Assembly: GCF_010015445.1 (NCBI RefSeq)
Contig: NC_053134.1
Location: 2,403,620-2,467,619, forward strand
Source: Perca fluviatilis
Taxonomy: Eukaryota > Chordata > Actinopteri > Perciformes > Percidae
Length of the DNA: 64,000 nt
Direction of reading: 5' to 3'
Shown piece after piece: positions 56,018-64,000 of this stretch (positions are counted from its first letter, which is position 1; the number at the start of each line of letters is the position of its first letter). The translations under genes and the position numbers were made by a program. The notes beneath the pieces are model-generated. The model was not told where the DNA came from. It ran no database searches and worked only from the letters and a program-made list of their open reading frames with translations.

Positions 56018-56673
56018 AGCGCCCATATTATGCTCATTTTCAGGTTCATAATTGTATTTTAAGGTTGTACCAGAATAGGTTTACATGGTTTAATTTAAAA
56101 AAAAACACCATATTTTTGTTGTACTGCACAGCTCTCTCTCATTGCTGCAGCTCCTCTTTTCACCCTGTGTTCAGGTCTCTGTTTTAGCTACAGAGTGAGA
56201 CATCTCTTCTTCTGTACTATCTTTGATTGCACTCGCACATGCTCAGTAGCTCAGATGGTAGATCATGTCAGCTAGCTCCATAGACAGTAAAAGAAAGGCT
56301 GTTTCTCCAACTTAAGTCAGTTCCAAGGCAGGATCAGCTGGGAGACTTCTTCTAAACCAGGGAGCATATGTGGTGAACTAGTGTGTGTTGTAGCAGCGCT
56401 TTGCTATTGAGAACGAGGTAGCATGCTAGCGTTAGCCGGTAGCATGCTAACGGTTGCGGTTAGCCAGCTCGTTTCGGCTAGTGACGTAGAAAGCCGTGCA
56501 GATGTTGACCAGCTCACCAGGAGACTGAAGGCAGGACACATTCAGAAACCAGATCTCACTCAGAACACCATGGATGGGTTTATTTCAAAGTTTGTATGTG
56601 TGTGGAAGCACCAGAGACACAAAATAACTCCCCAAATCACCAGAAAAAGTGATTTTTTCATAATATGGACACT
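56018..56673. mobile_element. TTAA-flanked miniature element 2
   Basis: The left terminus is AGCGCCCATATTATGCTC, and the right terminus inverts to AGTGTCCATATTATG. TTAA stands on both sides (56014-56017, 56674-56677). A partial second copy is at 58870. The interior has GCTAGC-rich words and an 84-codon frame without resemblance. Confidence 0.8.
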
Positions 56674-56813
56674 TTAAATACAACAATTATGAACAAGAAG
56701 AGAAGGTTTGTATGCTATACAAACCATGTCAGTGTTTGATTTGGTTTTCTTCATAATAGTCATACAATTGCTTCAAGTCGGTCTTTCTTTCTTTCTCTTT
56801 TGTCTGTCTTTCT
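56674..56813. other. Short spacer between two miniature elements
   Basis: CTTT-rich run at 56784-56812; otherwise featureless. Confidence 0.4.
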
Positions 56814-57419
56814 AAAGGCTCTGACACACCAACCAGACGGTAGGACAGGTAAGGGCAGCCGGATTGATCAGTCTCACCGAGTTGGTAAAAAAAAGTGCCT
56901 CAGAACACCTCGAAGAGACGCCAACTTGAGCGTACGTTCTGCGTGTGTGCGGGACGTAATACGTCTCCATAACAGCAGGCGGCGCTAATCTGTATTGCTG
57001 CCCAAAAATGAAAACTGGCAGCTTGATTGGCCATCGTGGCGTCTCGTTCAGAATACGATCTCATATTGTACTAAAATAGTTCACCGAAACGTGTTTCTGG
57101 AAACATTTGAAGAGAGAACTAGGCCGTGCAGTGTCTGAATCTGTCTTCATCTCAGATCAACAAAGGTCAGTTTAAAAGATTTTCCTCAGATTGTGAGAGA
57201 CTCTAGTCACGCTCTTTCCGCTTCCTCGTTTCCTGGTTAGCTCTCCACCAATCAGATGGGTCGTTTGAGTCTGACTGCCGGCAGTGCCCGCCCCGCCGAT
57301 TATACATGTCAAAAGACCCTCAGACTGACGACGGCACGGGACACACCGAACAGACTCGAGTCACCGACCTCGCCAGACTGTCCCACGGCCGATTATCGGC
57401 TCGGTGCGTCCGGGCCTTT
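56814..57419. mobile_element. Harbinger-type miniature element, inverse of 43.4 kb copy
   Basis: Ends AAAGGCTCTGACACACC and, inverted, AAAGGCCCGGACGCACC, bordered by T on the left and A on the right. Internal blocks are the reverse complement of 43415-44093. It lacks the (CA)n tract of that copy. Confidence 0.7.
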
Positions 57420-57490
57420 ACTTAGTTTCTTTCACTCTCTTTCTTTCGCCCTTTATTTCTTTGTTTCTGTCTGTTAAAGGGCTAAGGCCT

Positions 57491-57700
57491 CCCGTGACAC
57501 GAACTAAGCGGTATGCTCTTTCTTTTATACCTCAGGCTATCAGACAGCACAACAAGCACTTTAAACGTACATTTTTATAAATTTTGTATTGTATTGTATT
57601 GTATTGTATTATATTGTATTTATTGTATTGTATTAGGCGGGTGTGAGCACTGTAATTTCCATTTTTATGGATGAAATAAACTTGACTTTGACTTTGACTT
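57491..57700 (+). pseudogene. LINE 3' end with C-terminal 29 codons
   Basis: The frame PVTRTKRYALSFIPQAIRQH..., then FKRTFL and TAA at 57578-57580, has the RYxxSFIPxAIR look of the C terminus of fish non-LTR retrotransposon proteins. It is followed by (TTGTA)n (57582-57636) and a '(gactttgactt)' tail. 5'-truncated copy. Confidence 0.6.
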
Positions 57701-57732
57701 TGTCTTTCTTTCGTTCTCTCTGTTTCTGTCTT

Positions 57733-58035
57733 TCGGGGTGGCTGTGGCTCAGTGGTAGAGCGGGTGCCTGCCAATAGGAACGTTGGTGGTTCGATCCCTG
57801 GCCCTGCAGTCCTATGCTGAAGTGTCCTTGGGCAAGACACTGAACCCAGAGTTGCCCCCGATGCTGCTCCATCAGAGAGTAAATGTGTGTGAAAGTTTAT
57901 CTGATGAGCAGGTGGCACCTTGTACGGCAGCCTCGGCCACTGTGTGTGAATGGTGAATGGTTCCTGTATGTAAAAGCGCTTTGAGTAGTCGTTAAGACTA
58001 GAAATGCGCTAGGCTATATAAAAACAGTCCATCTG
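57733..58035 (+). mobile_element. tRNA-derived SINE, full length
   Basis: A-box GTGGCTCAGTGGTAGAGCGG and B-box GGTTCGATCC, the body ('cttgggcaagacactgaacc') and the tail 'agcgctttgagtagtcgtta' are all present. Same family as 23071-23345. Confidence 0.88.
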
Positions 58036-58869
58036 TCTTCGTTTTTCAGTATGTTACAGTAAGTGAACGCATCATGTAGTCAGTCAAATTAAAAAAATGT
58101 TCCGAGGTCAAACGTGAAACTCTGCGTGCACGTTAGCATCGTGTATTCAACATATATAAAATCAAATGTTTCAATGCATAATGCATCACGGTGAGTGCCT
58201 TCATGAAACCACTGGAGGTTGTTTTTTTTATGGATTTCTCATGTTTAATATATATTTTTCTTTTCCTTTATTCTCTCATATATATATACAAACAGAGAAG
58301 TAAAGAGACATTTCACAATAACCCTCTGAAACAGAGTTGCTCTTCTTCTCTGCAGCGTTATCCATCCAGTGCACAGTGGAAACTGTCCGTCCTCCCGCTG
58401 CAGCACTCTTCATGCTGCTTCATGTACCACAGGCCATCATTAATTCATGCAGCAGAGCTCTTTACTCGCAGCAGAGCAGAGAATCTGCTCAAAGACCGAA
58501 CACTGTCCAGTCCCTGCAGTTTCTCTAGCGGCTGGTGAAGAAGGAACATGGCCGATGGTCCAAGTGTTTGAAGCTTTGGCGTTGACTACAGTGAAGTCCT
58601 ACATTGAAAATGTTGCTTCAGTGAAAGTATTTTTAGTCACAATCAAGTAAAGTGTTTCTCTCTTTATGCTACGTGTTGTGCATTCATGTCACATTAATGC
58701 ATGTTACTAACTTACCCTGAAATTTCACCAGGCACGGATGCGGCACGTTTTTTGGCTTCAAGCAGTGGAGCGGATTTCGTGTCCTGGAAGAAGTTCAGAT
58801 GAAAACACAAGACTTTCACCAAGGAAACGGGTGTTCATGTCCCGGGAGTACTACTCATAGGACCAGAGT
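58036..58869. other. Intergenic, no gene seen
   Basis: 58790-58860 ('aacacaagactttcaccaag') recalls the repeat at 49170. A 115-codon frame from 58191 has no family resemblance. Confidence 0.45.
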
Positions 58870-59597
58870 GCTCATATTCTGCTCATTTTCAAGTTCATAA
58901 TTGTATTAAGAGGTTGTACCAGAGTAGGTTTACATGGTTTCATTTTCAAAAAACACCATATTTTTGTTGTATTGCACGTTGCTGCAGCTCCTCTTTTCAC
59001 CCTGTGTGTTGAGCTCTCGATTTTAGCTACAGAGTGAGACATCGCACTTCTGTTCCATCTTTGTTGGCAGTCACACATGTGCAGTTCCTAGGTAAGGACT
59101 ACTAGCCAGTCAGAAGCAGAGTATGAGGGCGTGCCCTGACAGTACCTAGGTAAGGACTACTAGCCAGTCAGAAGCAGAGTATGAGGGCGTGCCCTGACAG
59201 TAGCTAGGTAAGGACTACTAGCCAGTCAGAAGCAGAGTATGAGGGCGTGCCCTGACAGTACCTAGGTAAGGACTACTAGCCAGTCAGAAGCAGAGTATGA
59301 GGGCGTGCCCTGACAGTACCTAGGTAAGGACGACTAGCCAGTCAGAAGCAGAGTATGAGGGCATGCTCTGACAGTACCTAGGTAAGGACTACTAGCCAGT
59401 CAGAAGCAGAGTATGAGGGCATGCTCTGACAGTATAGGTAAGGACTACTAGCCAGTCAGAAGCAGAGTATGAGGGCATGCTCTGACAGTACCTAGGTAAG
59501 GACTACTAGCCAGTCAGAAGCAGAGTATGAGGGCATGCTCTGACAGTACCTAGGTAAGGACTACTAGCCAGTCAGAAGCAGAGTATGAGGGCGTGCC
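58870..59597. mobile_element. TTAA-type element 2, partial copy with 58-bp array
   Basis: 58870-59080 matches 56025-56245 ('ctcattttcaagttcataat', 'aggttgtaccagagtaggtt'). From 59087 it becomes about nine units of 58 bp ('cctaggtaaggactactagc' + 'cagtcagaagcagagtatga' + 'gggcgtgccctgacagta'). The right half of the element is missing. Confidence 0.88.
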
Positions 59598-60059
59598 ACA
59601 CCGATTCCCTCGGATTGTGGCTGCACCTGCTGCTTCTATAATTATTATTTGTCTCAGCTGTTATCTTTACTGTGACTAGAATTGCCACTGTTCATCATGT
59701 CATTCTGTTATACCCACTGCTATAGTTAAGGTTTCGTAAAAATACATATTTTTTAAAACTAATGTGCCTTTTCCCTGTCCTTTTCCCTGTCCTTGTCTCT
59801 CCTTCATCTCTTCTGGCTTCTACGGGTCACTCTGCTCTCCGACTCTCAAGTGCTCGTATTGATCGGCTTATTGACGGCGCGTCCCATTCAGGCCAATGTT
59901 GTGATAATGAAACTGCTATTTGGACATTGACGTGGGTGCTTTATTTACACTGAAGCTTGACACCGATCATAAATTACCTCATCCAGACAGCCAAACATCA
60001 CACCGCTCCCTCGGGTCTGCACACAAGTCACATTCACTCACTCCTCTATTCACTCCTCT
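59598..60059. other. Intergenic, no gene seen
   Basis: Nothing recognised. Confidence 0.5.
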
Positions 60060-60268
60060 ACGTTGATTTACTGAATGACACTATTGAGGGAAAACGCTGT
60101 AACTGGCAGCTGTGAACCAGGCTGCAATAAACCCCCAATGGACAGATGATCAGCGTCAGTAGCGTCCACTAAAAGTTCCGTTTTTGGCACTTACAGACTC
60201 AGATTATTATTCTAAGTGTCTGACAACATTATGGAAAGGATCCCTACAGAGATAGACCTTTTTGTTAA
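60060..60268. repeat. Dispersed repeat P, copy 3 (no array)
   Basis: Shares 'cagactcagattattattc' and 'ccctacagagatagac' with 7530 and 53340. It is cut at 60268 by a miniature element and resumes weakly after it ('agaaatctccatcaccaaac'). Confidence 0.75.
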
Positions 60269-60510
60269 AGGGTGTGCAAAAAAATCGATTCACATTCATA
60301 TCGCGATTCAAGCTCTACCAATTCAAAATCAATTCATATTTAAAAAAAAAAATGTTTTATTTGTATGTCTACTGCAATCACATGGGGGAAAGTAACTACA
60401 TTTCGTTCTTTTAATCAAGAATCGTTTTTGAATCAAAAATCGATTTTGAATTGAATCTTGAGCCTAAAAATCGATATCGAATCGGGACATTTTCTGAATC
60501 GTGCACCCCT
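60269..60510. mobile_element. hAT-type miniature element ('atcgattc' repeats)
   Basis: Starts AGGGTGTGCAAAAAAATCG and ends with the inverse of AGGGGTGCACGATTC. The interior is rich in ATCGATTTTTGAATC words. Typical of a common fish hAT-type repeat; no clean target duplication was found. Confidence 0.65.
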
Positions 60511-60546
60511 AGAAATCTCCATCACCAAACCCACCAGACTCCACAG

Positions 60547-61130
60547 AACCCACTAGCCTGGTGAGAGCGTCCTGATCTGGCGAGCTCCAGTTTTCCACTC
60601 GCAGATCAGTCTGGCATCTTGACATAGAGAAAATTTGGAGCCGTTCGCCAAACGACCGACCAATCAGCGTTGGTTTTGGTGATAGACAGATGGTTTATCC
60701 AATCAGCTGACCAGTATTTTCAGACAGCGGTAGATCTAATTCTGTTAGCCGCTCGCTAATGCTTTCTTCTCTTGGATCCTTCTTTTGGAATATGGACCGG
60801 GAACCTGATATGGGGCCTTTTATTCCTAAATTCTCGTTACACAAACGGCAAATATCCTTTACCGACATGTTGCTTGCTTGCTGAGCTAACGAGCTATGCT
60901 TTTCCTGCAGCAGCAGCAGGGGTAGCCTGGCTCGTGGTTGTATTTTCAGACGCTTCGTTGATCTGATTGGTTGATTCGGCCCTGTCTATCACCAACTATA
61001 GGTGGTGATAGACAGATGGTTTATCCAATCAGCTAACCAGGATTTTCGCCCCTTCCCAAAAGTTCTCCAACGGTAAATTCCCAGATGGATATGCCGAGCT
61101 AATGGGAAGCGATCCATCTGGCGGAGTCAG
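60547..61130 (-). repeat. Dispersed repeat R, minus-strand copy
   Basis: The reverse complement of 54014-54615. It retains an open frame starting at about 60868 on the minus strand that parallels the 53-codon frame at 54274 (MSVKDICRLCNENL...) and runs a few codons longer. Confidence 0.85.
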
Positions 61131-61443
61131 AATACTGAGGACCAACTACACTCATTAGATCTGACAAATGTAATTTCGTTAGTTTTGATGCTCATATTAA
61201 TTTTCATTCATTCGGCTTAGGTGGTGCCAAAAACCTCTCGGGCGCTGCGCCTAAAAGCTTTATTAAAAGGTATGGGAAACCTCTGACTCTTTTTGCCCAA
61301 AAATGAGTTGCGGAATAGTCTTGTGACTTCTTTATCTAAAACAGGAGCTCACGTCCAAAATGTGTGTCATATGTCCGTCATATAATTTATAATTGAATAC
61401 AGTTGATTAATTAAATTAATGTGATCTAGAGAAGGCAATTTAA
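61131..61443. other. Intergenic, no gene seen
   Basis: Nothing recognised. Confidence 0.5.
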
Positions 61444-62140
61444 GCCTTTATTAGTTCGAGGCTGGATTATTGTAATGCACTCTGTGGCTTTCAGTAATAA
61501 TGCTCATTAACTATGCCCTGATAGCCGAGCTGCACCAATCACATCAGTGTATCTGATATAGGCGGGCCAGAGGTGAGCTTTACAGATGACGACAGCGCTG
61601 CGATTTCCAAGTCCTTAGTAAACATAGTGTTTTTTTTCAAGGCCATTAGAGATTTTAAGTCTTCGTAGAAAGAAAAAAAAACTCCGGTCAATGCAGTCAA
61701 CCAACAAACTTATTTTAGAAGTCCCAAGGTAGAGGTTCAAAAGTTTATCGGTGTTTTAATCCTTCCAGGCAGCACTGTCTGGAAGGCACTAGGATTAGAC
61801 AATGGTTCAGGTTATGGTTATGGTCATGGTCATGGTCATGGTTATGGTTATGGTTATGGTCATGGTCATGGTTATGATTATGGTTATGGTTAGGTGCCTT
61901 GAAGTCAATGGTCGCAGCGTTGCCTTGAAGGAGATGTTGGGGCCTTAAAACACCATCGAGCAGGTTCAAACTGTTCAGAATAGCTTTAAATAAAGTTTAG
62001 TAGCGCTGTGGCATTTTCCTTTCTTCCTGCTTTTATGTATCTGATTTTACTGTATATATGTTGGGTTTTACTCCTTCTTGATGTAAAGCACTTTGGATAC
62101 CTGCAGCCAGGTTGCTGCTGTAAAGGGCTTTATAAATACA
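61444..62140 (+). pseudogene. L2-like LINE remnants
   Basis: 61444-61491 encodes AFISSRLDYCNALCGF, the conserved RLDYCNALL block of L2-like reverse transcriptases. 62075-62140 ('tgtaaagcactttggatacc' ... 'gggctttataaataca') is an L2-type 3' tail. The sequence between is largely replaced or decayed. Confidence 0.65.
61802..61896. repeat. (GGTTAT/GGTCAT)n hexamer repeat
   Basis: About 15 hexamers; the minus strand reads as His-Asn/His-Asp repeats, which are not a gene. Confidence 0.92.
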
Positions 62141-62780
62141 CGTTGATTGGTTGAATTTATTTCTTACATTTTCGGACTAAAATCTTTCATCTCTCTGTGT
62201 TTTCCCGCTCTCGTGTGCTTGAACATGAGCCTCATGACATCAGTGTTTTTTCCCAGCCTTTTCCTTTTTACGTTCCCTCCATCCTCGTCAGTGGCACCGT
62301 TACGCTCCCTCCCCCCTCATCTGTCACTTCGCCTCCATCTGTCCTCGCCGGCGCTCCCATGACGTGACTCTAATAATAGCTCCCTAAAGTCGGGGCCCAG
62401 CAGCCCCCCAGGGCCCATGTGTTGGTCTTGAAGGGCATGGCATGAATTGGCTGCGCTCCTTTCCATGCGTGCTATTGGGTTTATAAATAGCTGTGCAGAA
62501 AGAGGGGGGATCTGCGATGGCATTATATAAGCATGCTGTGTGTTTATGAATGAGGAGAGGGGTGGGGGGTGGGGTGGGGGTTGTGTGTGTGGGGGGGGGG
62601 GCCGCTGCAGCTGCTGCTGTAAACACCCTCCTGCCACCGCTCACTCATCCATGTGTGAACATATTGAAATTCACATGAATAAGAGGACTGAAACAGTTGA
62701 ATGACTTCTACTGTAGCTTGCTCCAAAACAAGCTCAAACACAAGGCACGGCAGAGTTATTCAAGTCAAGCCAGATTTTAA
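62141..62780. other. Intergenic, G-rich stretch, no gene seen
   Basis: 62555-62602 is G-rich on the plus strand with runs of up to ten G. No exon recognised. Confidence 0.5.
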
Positions 62781-63428
62781 AGGTCCCATGACATGGTGCT
62801 CTTTGGATGCTTTTATATAGACCTTAGTGGTCCCTTAATACTGTATCTGAAGTCTCTTTTATATAGACCTTAGTGGTCCCCTAATACTGTATCTGAAGTC
62901 TCTTTTATATAGACCTTAGTGGTCCCCTAATACTGTATCTGAAGTCTCTTTTATATAGAGCCTACTGGTCCCCTAATACTGTATCTGAAGTCTCTTTTAT
63001 ATAGACCTTAGTGGTCCCCTAATACTGTATCTGAAGTCTCTTTCCCGAAATTCAGCCTTGGTGCAGTATTACAGCCACTAGAGCCAGTCCCACAATGAGC
63101 TTTCCTTAGGATGTGCCATTTCTGTGTCTGTAGCTATTGAGGAGGAGAGAGGGGGGGGGCAAGGTGGAGGGTGGAAGTGTGGCCTTGACCGGCTTGCCAT
63201 GGGCAAAGCAGAGAAAGGGGAGGTAACCTTGCTCCTTATGACCTCATAAGGAGAAGATTCCTGATTGGTCCATCTGAGCTTTCATTTTCTCAAAGACAGA
63301 GCAGGATACCCAGGGCTCGGTTTACACCTATCACCATTTCTAGCCACTGGGGGGCCATAGGCAGGCTGGGGGAAGTCATATTAATGTTAAAAAACCTCAT
63401 AAAATGACATTTTCATGCCATGGGACCT
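62781..63428. mobile_element. TTAA-flanked miniature element 3 with 46-bp array
   Basis: Termini AGGTCCCATGACATGG and, inverted, AGGTCCCATGGCATG are flanked by TTAA on both sides (62777-62780, 63429-63432). About five 46-bp units ('tcttttatatagaccttagt' + 'ggtcccctaatactgtatct' + 'gaagtc') lie at 62805-63042. No transposase. Confidence 0.85.
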
Positions 63429-63432
63429 TTAA

Positions 63433-63767
63433 AAACCGGGTCTCGGTAACAGCTGAATATTCTATCTCATGATGAAAAAGTAGAGACGATTGTAGACGAA
63501 AATGAAGAGAGATTTTATCTTAGTTTTTATTTTATGCAAAACATTTTAGTCTCGTCTTTTTTCGTCAACAATAATGCATGTTAATTTAGTCTTAGTCAGC
63601 GTTTTTGGACATCGGCGCAGTCTCGTCATCGTCTCGTCTTAGTTATGGAAAAAAAGGTTGTTGACAAACATATTTAGTCTCGTCTCGTCTGAGGAAATTA
63701 ACACTAGTTCTAGTCCCTCCCTGTTTAGTCCAAGGGGGGTAAGCCAGCCTCCGTAATGCGTACCTCC
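63433..63767. mobile_element. Fragment of a 'tagtctcgtctcgtc' fish repeat
   Basis: 63470-63710 contains repeated 'agtctcgtc' and 'ttagtcttagtcag' words as in common fish hAT-type elements. Borders uncertain. Confidence 0.4.
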
Positions 63768-64000
63768 TATGGCGCCATTTTGATGCTACCAAGCCATCAC
63801 CTCCCGTTAGCATCCCATTGACTCCCATTCATTCTGACGTCACTTTGACAGAGAATAACTTTACATCTGAAGAGTTTAAAGACTCTATTTGTCCGTTGTT
63901 TATTTCTAAAGAAACACGACAATGTATAAAAGGCTCCATTACCTTGTAGCTCACGTTATGGCTCCGTAGCAGACGCTTTTATAACAATAGGCTAACGATT
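63768..64000. repeat. Dispersed repeat Q, copy cut by the window end
   Basis: Nearly identical to 33779-34013 and runs off the right edge. Confidence 0.85.

Overview
This window looks like a stretch of a teleost fish chromosome. It holds one clear protein-coding gene in 64 kb. That gene is an intronless Shaker-type potassium channel at 27698-29194 (+), whose sequence matches Kv1.3 (kcna3). Everything else I can support is repetitive: non-autonomous DNA transposons, tRNA-derived SINEs, decayed LINEs, minisatellites and long CA/GT tracts. The fish assignment rests on the repeat repertoire (hAT, Tc1/mariner, PIF/Harbinger-like and TTAA-type miniature elements, L2-like LINEs, tRNA SINEs) together with the vertebrate Kv1 gene. 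The species cannot be told from this.

Layout. 0-12 kb: SINE and hAT remnants, several minisatellites, and copy A of a transposon family whose terminal motif (CCTATGTTCCCACAG) has expanded into about 58 tandem copies. 12-17.5 kb: a long-inverted-repeat MITE disrupted by a decayed Tc1/mariner element, with an empty-site copy of the same MITE at 15.6 kb; a 185-bp hAT miniature element; a 42-bp minisatellite. 18-27 kb: T-rich and A-rich spaced arrays, a hAT element with 8-bp duplications, a 47-bp minisatellite, a LINE split by a SINE, and further SINEs. 27.4-29.4 kb: kcna3 in a GC-rich block. 30-37 kb: very long CA/GT tracts and a dispersed repeat found again at the right window edge. 38-41 kb: a dead L2-like reverse transcriptase next to copies B and C of the CCTATGTTCCCACAG family. 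41-48 kb: 49-bp and 38-bp arrays, a hAT element holding a SINE and copy D, and copy E inside a Harbinger-like or MADF-like reading frame. 50-64 kb: copy F, three TTAA-flanked miniature elements, an inverted pair of dispersed repeats sharing a small conserved reading frame, a full SINE and L2 fragments.

The genes do not form a pathway: there is one ion-channel gene in a repeat-rich neighbourhood. The most informative new material is the transposon archaeology. Target-site duplications and matching empty sites can be read directly from the window, and one transposon family with 8-bp duplications appears to seed minisatellites from its own terminal repeat. I found no operon-like, CRISPR-like or defence-like system and do not claim one.
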